Below are positions 38,596 through 47,313 of a stretch of 64,000 nucleotides of DNA, in pieces. Source of the stretch: Granulicella sibirica (GTDB taxonomy: Bacteria > Acidobacteriota > Terriglobia > Terriglobales > Acidobacteriaceae). The translations under genes were made by a program, and so were the position numbers. The number at the start of each line of letters is the position of its first letter. Position 1 is the first letter of the stretch. The notes beneath the pieces were generated by a model. That model had not been told where the DNA came from. It ran no database searches and was given only the letters and a program-made list of their open reading frames with translations. The stretch lies in NCBI RefSeq assembly GCF_004115155.1, contig NZ_RDSM01000002.1, positions 1,116,001 through 1,180,000 of the forward strand. The letters are read 5' to 3'.

Positions 38596-39305
38596 CGCAC
38601 CCCACCGAAGAACACCTCATCGCCTATCACCTGCACGAGGCCGCCGACGAACACGTAATCCGCCAGCATCTCGAGTCCTGCGACCCCTGCGCCGTGCTCT
38701 CCGAGTCCATCGCCGAGACCCTCCGCGTCTTCTCCGCCGAGCCCGTCCCCGAGGCCAACCTCGAGCGCAACTGGCACCGCCTCCGTATCAACCTTCCCGC
38801 GATCACTCCCGCGCGGAAACGCAGCCTCATCTCGTGGCGCCGGATGGTCCCCTCTGCTGCCTTCGCCGTGGCCACCCTTGTCCTCGTTACCTTCCTCGGA
38901 CTCCACACCAAGCAAGTCAAACCAGCTCTTCGCCCCAACCTGGCCATCAACGGCCACGGCCCCCTCACCACCGAGCCCGTAGATCCCGCTATCGCCAACC
39001 ACCTCGACACCGCCGAGCGTCTGCTCACCGAGGTAAATCACACCTCTGGTCCGCTTGACGCCGCCACCCGCATGGAAACCCGCGATCTTCTCCTCAAGAA
39101 CGCCGTCTACGTCAAGACCGCTCGCCAGAGCGGCAACATCTCCGAAGCCGCTGTCCTCGAAAATCTCGGCCGCGTCCTCACCACCCTCGACCACGAGCCC
39201 GAGCACGAGGTCGACGCCGGCAACTGGCAGCTTCGCTTCGCCCTCAACACCGACGGCCTCCTCCTCGACATCCGCATTCTTCGCCAGAACGACCAACGCC
39301 AGTAA
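38592..39305 (+). CDS. Membrane-spanning zinc-finger anti-sigma factor
   Basis: 237 residues; the ATG at 38592 overlaps the sigma-factor stop (ATGA). The cytosolic N-terminus has the anti-sigma zinc signature Hx3Cx2C (H26, C30, C33 in RQHLESCDPC). One membrane helix follows at about residues 88-106 (SAAFAVATLVLVTFLGLHTK). The C-terminal 130 residues are periplasmic and contain a helical segment (DTAERLLTEVNH ... DLLLKNAVYVKTARQSG). It would hold the ECF factor at the membrane until an envelope signal triggers release. The periplasmic part resembles no sensor known to me. Confidence 0.88.
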   Translation: MTHPTEEHLIAYHLHEAADEHVIRQHLESCDPCAVLSESIAETLRVFSAEPVPEANLERNWHRLRINLPAITPARKRSLISWRRMVPSAAFAVATLVLVTFLGLHTKQVKPALRPNLAINGHGPLTTEPVDPAIANHLDTAERLLTEVNHTSGPLDAATRMETRDLLLKNAVYVKTARQSGNISEAAVLENLGRVLTTLDHEPEHEVDAGNWQLRFALNTDGLLLDIRILRQNDQRQ

Positions 39306-39329
39306 CCAGTCAAGCAAAGGACCCCAGCC

Positions 39330-40265
39330 ATGAACCCCACCCGCAAGCCAATCCTTACCACCGCCGTTCTTCTCCTCCTCGCCGCTGCCCCCATCGCCCG
39401 CGCCGAGTTCCTCCCCAACCCCGCGGCCAACGACAAGACCGCATACGCCGCCGGCACTCGCGCCATGAACGACCACCGCTGGCAGGACGCCGTCGCCTCC
39501 TTCGACCAGGTCGTCAACGCCCACGGCAAGCAGGTCGACGCCGCCCTCTATTGGAAGGCGTACTCCCTCAACAAGATGGGTAACAGGCCCCTGGCCCTGG
39601 CCACCTGCTTCCAGCTCCGCTCCCAGTACACCTCCAGCTCCTGGAATAAGGACTGCGACGCCCTCTCCATCGACCTGAACCCGCAGGAGGCAGTCGGCCC
39701 TGTCGGGCCTGTGGGACCAGTCGGTCCCGTTGGACCTGTTGGGCCTGTTGGTCCAATAGGCCCCATCAATGTTCACATCGACGGCCCCCGTCCCGGCTCG
39801 GACGAAGATCTCAAGCTTCTCGCCCTCAACTCCCTCCTCAACCAGGATCCCGCCAGGGCAATCCCGCTACTCCGCGGGATCCTAGCCGGTAACCAGCCTG
39901 ACAGCGTCAAGAAGCACGCCATCTTTGTCCTCGCCCAGAGCAAGTCCCCCGAAGCTCAGTCCATCCTCAACGACGCCGTAACCGGCAAGATGAGTCCCGA
40001 GCTCCAACGCCAGGCCATCCAGATGATGGCCGTCTTCGAAGGCAAGCGCGCCAACGACAGCCTCGCACGCGTCTACAGCTCCACTGGCGACCGGCAGATC
40101 AAGAAATCCATCATCAGCGCCTTCTTTATCACCCAGGACGCACCCCGCATGGTCGACCTTGCCCGCAATGAGAAGGACCTCGACCTCAAGCGATCGATCG
40201 TCTCCCAGCTTGCCCTCATGCACGATAAAGCCGCCGAAGACTACATGCTCGAACTCCTCAAGTAA
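39330..40265 (+). CDS. Secreted TPR / collagen-like / HEAT-repeat protein
   Basis: 311 residues; AAAGGA precedes the ATG at 39330. In order: signal peptide ([20 protein letters not shown]), a TPR-like pair (about residues 35-110: [39 protein letters not shown]), a collagen-like tract of six GPV plus GPI and GP (residues 123-145), and four to five HEAT-type helical repeats (about 158-311). There are no catalytic residues, so it is a binding or scaffold protein in the periplasm. It belongs to an ECF sigma/anti-sigma operon and is followed by a second HEAT protein, so it may be a partner or sensor for the anti-sigma factor. Function is unknown. Confidence 0.8.
   Translation: MNPTRKPILTTAVLLLLAAAPIARAEFLPNPAANDKTAYAAGTRAMNDHRWQDAVASFDQVVNAHGKQVDAALYWKAYSLNKMGNRPLALATCFQLRSQYTSSSWNKDCDALSIDLNPQEAVGPVGPVGPVGPVGPVGPVGPIGPINVHIDGPRPGSDEDLKLLALNSLLNQDPARAIPLLRGILAGNQPDSVKKHAIFVLAQSKSPEAQSILNDAVTGKMSPELQRQAIQMMAVFEGKRANDSLARVYSSTGDRQIKKSIISAFFITQDAPRMVDLARNEKDLDLKRSIVSQLALMHDKAAEDYMLELLK
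39696..39764 (+). repeat. Collagen-like GPV tract within the HEAT-repeat gene
   Basis: Seven and two thirds Gly-Pro-X triplets in a row. The triplets use many different synonymous codons (GGC/GGG/GGA/GGT, CCT/CCA/CCC, GTC/GTG/GTT), so the protein repeat is kept while the DNA is not a simple repeat. Confidence 0.85.
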
Positions 40266-40306
40266 GTCCCCCAAACATCCCAGCGCACTGCCCAAGGAGA
40301 GCACCC

Positions 40307-41344
40307 ATGCCCCGCCTGACGCCCCTTCTCGCCCTCACGACATTCCTTCTCGCAGCCGCCGCGCTGCAAGCCCAGCAGCCCACCATCGTCCACGCTCAGC
40401 TCACAACCGAACCCGTAGGAACAAGTCTCGCCACGCGCCTCGACGAACTCAGGCACTCGTCAACCCCCGTCTGGGTCGGCTACTCCATCCCCGTAGCCCC
40501 CGGCTTCGACAAGAGCAACGAAAGCGACCAGACGTCGTTCCTCGAGGGCGACCACGAAAGCCATACCTACCGCAACGACGACAGTCACCCGGGTCAGTCG
40601 ATCGACCACGAGACCGTCCTCCTGCGCCTGGCCAACAACGCTATCGAGAAGGTCCGCCTCGAACGCCCAGCCCGCACCCTCGATGCCGGGAACCAGCGTT
40701 TCGTCTGGCTCACCGGCGTCTCCGAAACCGACAGCATCCATACCTTCGCAGCCCTAGCCCACGAACCAGCAATGGAAGGTATCGCCTCGACCGCCATCTT
40801 CATCATCGCCGTACACCGCTCGCCCGAAGCGACCATAAGCCTCATCGGTCTGGCCGCCCCCGCAAGCCCACTTGCCATACGCGAGAAAGCGGCTTTCTGG
40901 TTGGCGAATCAGCGCGGCAAGGAAGGCTTCGAAGCCATCCAACGTCTCGCCCGCGAGGACGCCGACCCAAAGTTCCGCCAAAAGCTCACCTTCGATCTCA
41001 CCCTCACCAGGGAACCCGGCGGCCTCGACGAAATCATCCGCATGGCCCACTCCGACAGCTCGCCAGAGGTCCGCAAACAAGCCCAGTTCTGGATGGCCGT
41101 CAAAGGTGGCAAGAAGGTATCCGGTGATCTCCGCAACCTCGCCGAGAACGACCCCGACGACCAGATACGCAAATCCGCCGTCTTCGCTCTAAGCCGCCTG
41201 CCCAGCGAAGAAGCCGCCACCCAACTCATCCAGGTAGCGAGCAGCAGCAAAGACCCCGCCGTCCGCAAGCAAGCCGTCTTCTGGCTGGGAGAGTCCAAAG
41301 ATCCCCGCGCCCTCGACTACCTCACCGCCCTCCTCAGGCAATAG
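40307..41344 (+). CDS. Secreted HEAT-repeat protein
   Basis: 345 residues; AAGGAG lies before the ATG at 40307. A signal peptide (PLLALTTFLLAAAALQAQ) is followed by a region of about 130 residues with charged loops (FDKSNESDQTSFLEGDHESH), then helical HEAT repeats from about residue 150. Recurring phrases are IREKAAFWLANQRG, VRKQAQFWMAVKGG, IRKSAVFALSRLPSEEA and VRKQAVFWLGESKDPRAL. It probably acts as a periplasmic protein-binding scaffold. It is the last gene of the sigma/anti-sigma/HEAT operon. The repeats are closer to each other than to those of the preceding gene. Confidence 0.82.
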   Translation: MPRLTPLLALTTFLLAAAALQAQQPTIVHAQLTTEPVGTSLATRLDELRHSSTPVWVGYSIPVAPGFDKSNESDQTSFLEGDHESHTYRNDDSHPGQSIDHETVLLRLANNAIEKVRLERPARTLDAGNQRFVWLTGVSETDSIHTFAALAHEPAMEGIASTAIFIIAVHRSPEATISLIGLAAPASPLAIREKAAFWLANQRGKEGFEAIQRLAREDADPKFRQKLTFDLTLTREPGGLDEIIRMAHSDSSPEVRKQAQFWMAVKGGKKVSGDLRNLAENDPDDQIRKSAVFALSRLPSEEAATQLIQVASSSKDPAVRKQAVFWLGESKDPRALDYLTALLRQ

Positions 41345-41362
41345 CACTCCGACAACAGGGTC

Positions 41363-41399
41363 CCCACCTTCGCCGCAGCTTCATCGCCGCTAAGGTGGG
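41363..41399. terminator. Hairpin between convergent HEAT and Fe-S oxidoreductase genes
   Basis: Arms CCCACCTT (41363-41370) and AAGGTGGG (41392-41399) enclose 21 bases. It lies 18 bases after the HEAT-repeat gene stop. No T run is adjacent, so strength is uncertain. Confidence 0.45.
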
Positions 41400-41460
41400 A
41401 ACCCATACCGCCCACGTGCCGCCTGCCTTTGCCGTTGTCGTTGACGTTGCTTATTTGGAC

Positions 41461-41482
41461 GTCCTTCCCGAAGGGAACTGCG
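41461..41482. repeat. Dispersed palindromic element, copy 3
   Basis: GTCC lead, palindrome TTCCCGAAGGGAA (41465-41477), then CTGCG. It lies in the gap between the convergent HEAT and Fe-S oxidoreductase genes and has the same layout as the copies at 27246 and 37872. Confidence 0.55.
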
Positions 41483-41506
41483 TGTGCACTTGTCATCGCC
41501 TTCCAG

Positions 41507-43891
41507 CTAAACATCTCCAGCCCTTTTAGGACTCCACTTTTTCCGCGCCGGGGCCGCCGGACCAGCAGGGTCCACCTCAACGACCGGAGCCACCACGGCC
41601 TCATCAACCAAAACCTCAGCAACCTTCCCCTTAGGCTCCCACTTCTTACGCACCGGCGGCTCCACTGATTCCGCCGCACTCTCCTGGACAATCGGCAACC
41701 TGGCTTCCACCTCAACCAACTTCTTAGACTCCCACTTCTTCCTCTCCGAAAACACAACCACGTCAGGAGAAGTCGCTTCCATCAAAGGCGTCACCACCTC
41801 CGGCACAACCACCGGCAGTTCGACCGGCGCGACAACCTCAGCAACCACCCTCACAGGCGGCTCAACAACCCCACCCCCACCCCGCAAAACCCCCTCCCAA
41901 AGCAACTCCGCCACATCCTTCACAACAACATCCTCCCCCTTCCCGGGAGTACTCCCAAGCATGCTCTTACAAAACGGACACCCAACCGCCAGCACCTTCT
42001 CCCCCTCACCCTCTCCGAGCACCCCCCGAGCCTCCCGCACCCGGTTCTCCGAGATCCTCTCCTCCCCCGCCTCCTCTTCCTTCCAGAACTGAGCCCCACC
42101 CGCCCCGCAGCAAAACGAGCCCTCCCGCGACCGCCCCATCTCCACCACATCGTTCGAAAGCACCTTCAGCAGATTCCGCGGCGCGTCATACACCCCGTTG
42201 TGCCGCCCCAGGTAGCAAGGATCGTGATACGTCACCTTCGCCCCCGAAGACACCGCCTCCAGCTTCCCCGCCGTCACTAGGGTCTCCAGATACTCCGTAT
42301 GGTGAACGACCCGGAACTCCCCCCCGATCTGCCCATACTCCTTCCCAATCGCATTCATGCAATGCGGACAACTAGCCACAATCAGCTTCGGCTTCACGTC
42401 ATGGAGCGTGGCGACATTCTCATCCGCAAGCTGCCGATACAGAAGCTCATTCCCCGCCCGCCGCGCGCTATCCCCCGTGCAGCACTCCCGCTTCCCAAGC
42501 ACCGCATAGTCCACGCCCGCATGATCGAGCAACTGCACAAATGCCCGCGCCGTCTTCTGCGCCGAAGGATCATAGCTAGCCGCGCACCCCACCCAGTACA
42601 AGACCTCCGGCTCCGGATTCTCCTCCGTCGTCCGAACCTTCAACCCCTCCGCCCAATCCAGCCTCTTCCCCCGGTTGATCCCCCACGGATTCTGCGCCCT
42701 CTCCATCCCTCGAAACGCCGTCTGCAACTGCTGCGGAAACTCCCCTTCGATCAACACCTGATTCCGCCGGATATCGAGGATATCGAGCATCTGCTCATCC
42801 CCCACCGGGCAAACCTCGACGCATGCCCCACACGTCGTACAAGCCCACGCCGCCTCCGGCGAAATCGCAAATTGCAGCAACCCTCGCGGGCTATCCCCAC
42901 CCAGTTCAAACGCCGTCCCCAGCCGGTTCAACTCCATCCGCTTATTGATCTCGAGCGCCGCGGGACTCAGCGCCTTCCCCGTAGCCGCCGCCGGACAAAC
43001 ATCCTGGCACCGGTTGCATTGGATACATGCATACGCATCCAGCATCCTCGGCCAAGCCAGGTCCTCGAGCTTCGCCGCCCCAACAACCCCACCCTCCTCC
43101 AGGTTCAACTCCAACGGGGGCATAACCCCAGAAGAAGCCTTCCGCTCCACCACATACTTCAACGGAGCCATGAATAAATGAACATGCTTCGTATAGGGAA
43201 AGTAAGCCAGAAACAGAAGCACGCTCCCCAGCGCTCCCCAATAACCAAACACCATGACAACCTGCGCATGCGCCGCCGGAACCAACCCAGCTAGCAACGA
43301 AGCAAACGGCTGATACCGATCCGGGCCATCTACGACGATCTTCGCTGCAGCCCCCAGAGCCCGGCTCCCCACATGAAACAGGATGAACCCCGACACAATC
43401 ACCGAGTCCCGCGAGATCCTCCCGCGCCTCACATCCTCATGCAGCAGTGTCCGCTCATGGAACTGAAAGTCCCTCCGGCTCGGCAGCAGAAATCTCCTCG
43501 CAACGAGCGCCACCACGCCCACCAGCACCAGAAAACTGAACACATCCGCCAGCAAAAGGTAACCCGCAGTGAATACATTCGCAGGCCGCAGATCCAGCGA
43601 ATAAAACCCCTCAACTGCATCCACCAGGTTCACCAGCCCATACAGCACGAACCCATAGAAAATGAACGAGTGAAACACCCCCACCACCGGTCGCCTCTTG
43701 AACGTCCGGCTCTGTGCCAGCGTCGTAACCAGCGCAGCCCCAACCCGGCCCGCCAGCCCATCGAAGCGCGCCTCGGTATCCCGCCGCCCCCGCCTGATCT
43801 TCCGATACAGCCGGTAAAACCCCCACAGCCCCCAGGCCCCGGTCATCACCGCAAAGACAACAAACCCGACCTTGCTTGAGAGTGGAAGCAT
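41507..43891 (-). CDS. Membrane Fe-S oxidoreductase, probable EtfAB:menaquinone oxidoreductase (EMO-like), with repetitive basic tail
   Basis: 794 residues. The N-terminus holds about six hydrophobic helices of a NarI/heterodisulfide-reductase-like cytochrome domain with several histidines (VVGVFHSFIFYGF, GFILFHVGSRALG). Two [4Fe-4S] motifs follow, CIQCNRCQDVCP and CTTCGACVEVCP. Two CCG-type cysteine domains come next (WVGCAA ... CCTGDSARRAGNE ... SCPHC, and DPCYLGRHNGVYDAPR ... CCGAGGAQFW ... GCPFC). The gene lies 30 bases after etfA, so its likely job is to move electrons from reduced EtfAB to menaquinone during acyl-CoA oxidation. The last 110 residues are Val/Pro-rich and repeat RKKW(E/S)(S/P)K three times at about residues 717, 748 and 783. 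Confidence 0.85.
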   Translation of the reverse strand: MLPLSSKVGFVVFAVMTGAWGLWGFYRLYRKIRRGRRDTEARFDGLAGRVGAALVTTLAQSRTFKRRPVVGVFHSFIFYGFVLYGLVNLVDAVEGFYSLDLRPANVFTAGYLLLADVFSFLVLVGVVALVARRFLLPSRRDFQFHERTLLHEDVRRGRISRDSVIVSGFILFHVGSRALGAAAKIVVDGPDRYQPFASLLAGLVPAAHAQVVMVFGYWGALGSVLLFLAYFPYTKHVHLFMAPLKYVVERKASSGVMPPLELNLEEGGVVGAAKLEDLAWPRMLDAYACIQCNRCQDVCPAAATGKALSPAALEINKRMELNRLGTAFELGGDSPRGLLQFAISPEAAWACTTCGACVEVCPVGDEQMLDILDIRRNQVLIEGEFPQQLQTAFRGMERAQNPWGINRGKRLDWAEGLKVRTTEENPEPEVLYWVGCAASYDPSAQKTARAFVQLLDHAGVDYAVLGKRECCTGDSARRAGNELLYRQLADENVATLHDVKPKLIVASCPHCMNAIGKEYGQIGGEFRVVHHTEYLETLVTAGKLEAVSSGAKVTYHDPCYLGRHNGVYDAPRNLLKVLSNDVVEMGRSREGSFCCGAGGAQFWKEEEAGEERISENRVREARGVLGEGEGEKVLAVGCPFCKSMLGSTPGKGEDVVVKDVAELLWEGVLRGGGGVVEPPVRVVAEVVAPVELPVVVPEVVTPLMEATSPDVVVFSERKKWESKKLVEVEARLPIVQESAAESVEPPVRKKWEPKGKVAEVLVDEAVVAPVVEVDPAGPAAPARKKWSPKRAGDV

Positions 43892-43921
43892 AGCGAACGC
43901 AAACTCCGTGACGCGACCAGC

Positions 43922-44872
43922 TTACTTCGTCAACTCATCCAGAATCGCCGGAAGCACTGCACCTACATCACCAACAATCCCATAATCCGCCACCTTGAAG
44001 ATCGGAGCCTCGGCGTCCTTATTGATCGCCACGATCAACTTACTCTTATTCATCCCCGAAAGGTGCTGCACCGCCCCGGAGATCCCCACCGCCACATACA
44101 CCTTCGGCTGCACCGTCTTCCCTGTCTGCCCTACCTGCTCCGCATAGGGCCGCCACCCGGCATCGACAACCGCCCGCGTAGCCCCTACCGCCGCCCCAAG
44201 CTTATCCGCCAGCGGCTCGATCAGCTTCGCGAACCCCTCCGCCGTCCCCACCCCGCGCCCACCGGCCACAACAATATCCGCCTCGGTCAGCGAAACCCGT
44301 TCCGTTTTCTCCGAGATCTTACCCGTCACTACCACTCGCGCCTTCGGCAGACTCAGATCAACATCGAACTGCTCCGCAGCGACAGCCAGCGGAGCAGCCG
44401 CCCCATAGGCCCCCGGCTTGACCGTCACCACAACAACCGGCCCCTTCGCCTCAATCGTCTCCGTCACCCTAGCCAGAAACGTATACCTCTGCGCCGCCAG
44501 CGCCCCACCCTCATCCTTCAGCGAGATCACATCCTCGAGCAGCGGCGCGTCCAGCTTCACCGCAACACGGGGACTATACTCCCGCCCACTCCGGCTCCCC
44601 CCAATCAGAACCGTATGCGCCTCCCCTTCGGTAGCAATCTGCGCCACCGCCGCCGCCCAGACCTCCGGATCATATTGCGCCAACTCCGGCACATCCCCCA
44701 CCAGCACCTGGTCCACATACCGAGCCACATCCACCGCCACGGCGGCCACGCCGCTCCCAAGCACAAGCGCCGTCACCCCACCCGCACGCCCTGTCTCCCG
44801 AGCCGCCGCCACCATCTCCAGCGTGCTCTTCGCGACCTTTCCCCCACCGTGCTCGACGAGCACCAGGATCAT
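43922..44872 (-). CDS. etfA: Electron transfer flavoprotein, alpha subunit
   Basis: 316 residues; the ATG at 44872 overlaps the etfB stop (ATGA). It starts [20 protein letters not shown]. The FAD domain is at the C-terminus: [20 protein letters not shown], then [37 protein letters not shown] and [23 protein letters not shown], the alpha-subunit signature. With EtfB it forms a soluble heterodimer that collects electrons from acyl-CoA dehydrogenases. The neighbouring membrane Fe-S protein is the likely acceptor. Confidence 0.95.
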   Translation of the reverse strand: MILVLVEHGGGKVAKSTLEMVAAARETGRAGGVTALVLGSGVAAVAVDVARYVDQVLVGDVPELAQYDPEVWAAAVAQIATEGEAHTVLIGGSRSGREYSPRVAVKLDAPLLEDVISLKDEGGALAAQRYTFLARVTETIEAKGPVVVVTVKPGAYGAAAPLAVAAEQFDVDLSLPKARVVVTGKISEKTERVSLTEADIVVAGGRGVGTAEGFAKLIEPLADKLGAAVGATRAVVDAGWRPYAEQVGQTGKTVQPKVYVAVGISGAVQHLSGMNKSKLIVAINKDAEAPIFKVADYGIVGDVGAVLPAILDELTK

Positions 44873-45627
44873 GCGATCACCCGCGCTTCATGCCGCAGCA
44901 GATCCACAAGCTGCGCCGCCGCCCCCTGCGCATCCTTGCCATCGAGAATCTTCCCCAGCCGACTCTTCACCTGTATCTCCGCACCCTGGAACACCACCGC
45001 CGGAGCCACGCCAAACCTCTCCAGCGTCTCCTTCCGCGTCTCTTTCTTCTTCGCCTTCATAATCCCCGGCAGCGTCGGATACCGTGGCTCATTCAACCCC
45101 TGCTGCGTCGTCACCACCGCCGGCAGCGCAACCGAAAACGACTCGCTCCCCGCATCCACATCATGCTTCCCCGTCAGCGTCCCTTCAGCCAGTTCAAGCC
45201 CATTTACCCACGTCACCTGAGCCCACCCGAGCCTCTCCGCCGTAGCCGCCCCAAGCGCGTGACTATCCCAATCCGCCTGCTGCCCACCCGACAAAATCAA
45301 CTCCGCTCCCTCTTCCGTCGCGATCGCAGCCACCACCCGGCTCAGCGCCATCGCGTCCAGCACCACATCTGTCTCCACATGGATAGCCCGATCCGCCCCC
45401 ATCGCCAGCGCCGTCCTCAGCGCATCCTGCATCCTCGCTGGCCCCACCGCCACCGCCACAATCTCCGCGTCCGCCCCACGCTCCCGCAGCCGCAACGCCT
45501 CTTCGACCCCATATTCATCCATGGTGTCCATCACCAGCTTGCTCGCCCCCAAAGCGACCGCGCCACCCTCCACCCGCACACTCTCCTCGGCATCCAGCAC
45601 CTGCCGAATCAAAGTCAAAACCCGCAT
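44869..45627 (-). CDS. etfB: Electron transfer flavoprotein, beta subunit
   Basis: 252 residues from the ATG at 45627, where the typical [12 protein letters not shown] opening begins and GGAG precedes it; the frame is open to 45684 but that part overlaps the promoter. The AMP-binding and signature features are [38 protein letters not shown] and the recognition-loop stretch [20 protein letters not shown]. It is the first gene of etfBA plus the Fe-S oxidoreductase. A promoter with an operator-like inverted repeat in its spacer lies at 45680-45709, so induction by fatty acids is a sensible guess. Confidence 0.95.
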   Translation of the reverse strand: MRVLTLIRQVLDAEESVRVEGGAVALGASKLVMDTMDEYGVEEALRLRERGADAEIVAVAVGPARMQDALRTALAMGADRAIHVETDVVLDAMALSRVVAAIATEEGAELILSGGQQADWDSHALGAATAERLGWAQVTWVNGLELAEGTLTGKHDVDAGSESFSVALPAVVTTQQGLNEPRYPTLPGIMKAKKKETRKETLERFGVAPAVVFQGAEIQVKSRLGKILDGKDAQGAAAQLVDLLRHEARVIA

Positions 45628-45679
45628 CCGCCCAGCTCCAATCCACGTCCGGCGATCCTGCCCGTAGATCGCCATACGG

Positions 45680-45709
45680 AGCATACTGAATGACCATTCA
45701 TTCCGTCAA
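45680..45709 (-). promoter_or_regulatory. Promoter of the etfBA operon
   Basis: On the minus strand TTGACG (45709-45704), an 18-base spacer and TATGCT (45685-45680), about 53 bases before the etfB start. The -35 box is near consensus. The spacer is almost filled by an inverted repeat (45687-45703). Confidence 0.65.
45687..45703. promoter_or_regulatory. FadR-like operator in the etfBA promoter spacer
   Basis: TGAATGA and TCATTC form nearly symmetric arms around CCAT. From memory this resembles the Bacillus subtilis TetR-type FadR box (TGAATGA, four bases, TCATTCA), which also controls etfBA there. Its position between -35 and -10 is ideal for repression. The cognate regulator is not in the window; the adjacent XRE-cupin protein is an alternative binder. 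Confidence 0.55.
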
Positions 45710-45734
45710 CGAATCAAGCCGTCCTCAAGCTATC

Positions 45735-46388
45735 CTAAAGCCGCCCACCCCGAGGAACATCCCGATCCGACCGCGCAGGCATACTGACAATCAGCGCCGT
45801 TGCAGACACCTCGCCCGAACACCGAAAGCTCCGTGTCGTCTCCGCATCCAGGAACGCCACATCCCCGCCCTCAAGCCGTTCGTTCCGGCTCCCGAAAACC
45901 ACATCCAGAGCACCCGAGATCATGTAAACCATCTCGTGCCCTTGATAAATCCTCGGCTGAAACGGCGGAGTATCCGTGTTCGGGAAAAACTCCGCAAGAC
46001 AAGGCCCTAGACTCCGATCCGGAACCAGGATGCCGAAGCTCTCCGCGATGTGCGACGGGTTTGTCGGCCGAGGCTGCGGCAGACGGATTCTGTCCTTCCG
46101 TCTCTGGATTCGAAAGAAACTATGTTTCTCCGGCTGAAAAAAGTATGAAAGGTCCTTGCCGAAGGCCAGCCCAAGCCGAGCCAAATTCCGCAGAGTAGGA
46201 ACCACCCGGCCCGTCTCCAACTGCGAAAGAAAGCTGGCGGAAAGCCCCGTGGCCTGGCCCAACTCCACAAGGCCCATAGAGCGCTTGAGACGTAACTGCT
46301 TAATGCGGCTGCCGATCTGACTCTCCGCAAGAATCAGTTCCACTGCATTCGGGTCAACTTCGTCGAAATCAATAGCCGGAGTATCCAT
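45735..46388 (-). CDS. XRE-family transcriptional regulator with C-terminal cupin sensor
   Basis: 217 residues; AAGGAATC precedes the ATG at 46388. The helix-turn-helix spans about residues 25-80 (IGSRIKQLRLKRSMGLVELG, then GLSASFLSQLETGRVVPTL). A beta-rich cupin domain follows at about 110-205 (FQPRIYQGHEMVYMISGALD, then RLEGGDVAFLDAETTRSFRC). Such proteins sense small molecules in the cupin barrel and usually repress metabolic or stress genes. It lies 107 bases upstream of etfB on the same strand. It could act on the operator in that gap, but could equally control distant genes. Confidence 0.88.
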   Translation of the reverse strand: MDTPAIDFDEVDPNAVELILAESQIGSRIKQLRLKRSMGLVELGQATGLSASFLSQLETGRVVPTLRNLARLGLAFGKDLSYFFQPEKHSFFRIQRRKDRIRLPQPRPTNPSHIAESFGILVPDRSLGPCLAEFFPNTDTPPFQPRIYQGHEMVYMISGALDVVFGSRNERLEGGDVAFLDAETTRSFRCSGEVSATALIVSMPARSDRDVPRGGRL

Positions 46389-46439
46389 GATTCCTTGGAT
46401 GCCACCTCCGGGCTTGAAGGAAGCCGCAGCGTCTCGCGC

Positions 46440-47294
46440 CTAGCCCGCTTCCAGCATCATCCCTTCCGTTGCCGCGCAGGTATTCGGAAAATAAGTTCGC
46501 GCCCGTTCAACGATCTCATCCATATGCTCGTCATCATGACCCGGGTCATGATGAAACAGCACAAGCTGCTTTACCCCCGCCCGTTTCGCCACGTTCACGG
46601 CTTCGAGCCACGTACCATGCCCCCACCCCGCATGGGTCGGATACTCCTCCGGAGTAAACTGCGCGTCATAGATCAGCACCTCGGCGCCTTTCGCAGCTTC
46701 CAGAAGCCTTTCGTCCGCCGCATCAATCCCGTGCTCGTGGTCCGTCGCGTATACCACCGTCTTGCCGCCGATCGACACCTTGTACCCGTTCGCGCCCTCA
46801 GGATGCGTCAGCGCAAACGAAGAGATATGCACTCCTTCCTCGAAGGACGTCCCCTTTCCTGTAATCTGCGCGAACTGCATCTCTGCCGCAAGCAGGTCGA
46901 AATGAACGGGAAAGTAGGGCGTGGCCATCTGCCCCCGCAGGATCTCCCGCAACTGCGCAACCGGACGAGCCGAGTGGAAGGTAATCGTGTTCGCCTTCGC
47001 ATACAGCGGAAGAAAGAACGGCAGCCCCTGCAGATGGTCCCAGTGGAAGTGCGTGAGAAAGATGTTCACGTTCTCGCACGGCCGGCGATTCTTCAGAAGG
47101 TCGATCCCCAGGTTCCGTATCCCGGTCCCAGCGTCGAAAATAAAGCATTCGCCGGTTGAAAGTGCGATCTCAACACACGGCGTGTTGCCGCCATACCCGA
47201 GGTTTCCGGGGGTCGGGGTTGGTATCGAGCCGCGTACACCCCAAAACCGCACCTGCATCGAAGGGGCAGGAGGTGCTCCCCCGGAATCCTGCAT
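46440..47294 (-). CDS. MBL-fold metallo-hydrolase, phosphodiesterase-like
   Basis: 284 residues from the ATG at 47294 (GGAG upstream); a TTG five codons earlier is less likely. It begins with MQVRFWGVRGSIPTPTPG shortly after a short leader and has CVEIALSTGECFIFDAGTG. The zinc motif HFHWDHLQGLPFF follows, then a metal-ligand histidine in LTHPEGANGYKV, Asp in YATDHEHG, and LFHHDPGHDDEHMD. This pattern belongs to the class that includes cyclic-nucleotide phosphodiesterase-like and RNase Z-like MBL proteins. It lies downstream of a secreted protein gene and a CHASE2 cyclase gene on the same strand. A role in cyclic-nucleotide turnover is an attractive but untested idea. Confidence 0.85.
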   Translation of the reverse strand: MQDSGGAPPAPSMQVRFWGVRGSIPTPTPGNLGYGGNTPCVEIALSTGECFIFDAGTGIRNLGIDLLKNRRPCENVNIFLTHFHWDHLQGLPFFLPLYAKANTITFHSARPVAQLREILRGQMATPYFPVHFDLLAAEMQFAQITGKGTSFEEGVHISSFALTHPEGANGYKVSIGGKTVVYATDHEHGIDAADERLLEAAKGAEVLIYDAQFTPEEYPTHAGWGHGTWLEAVNVAKRAGVKQLVLFHHDPGHDDEHMDEIVERARTYFPNTCAATEGMMLEAG

Positions 47295-47313
47295 GAGTTT
47301 CTTCTCCAAAGAT

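Noticed and set aside
45628..45684. Extended N-terminus for EtfB
   Set aside because: The region overlaps the promoter start point, and EtfB proteins begin at the MRVL position.
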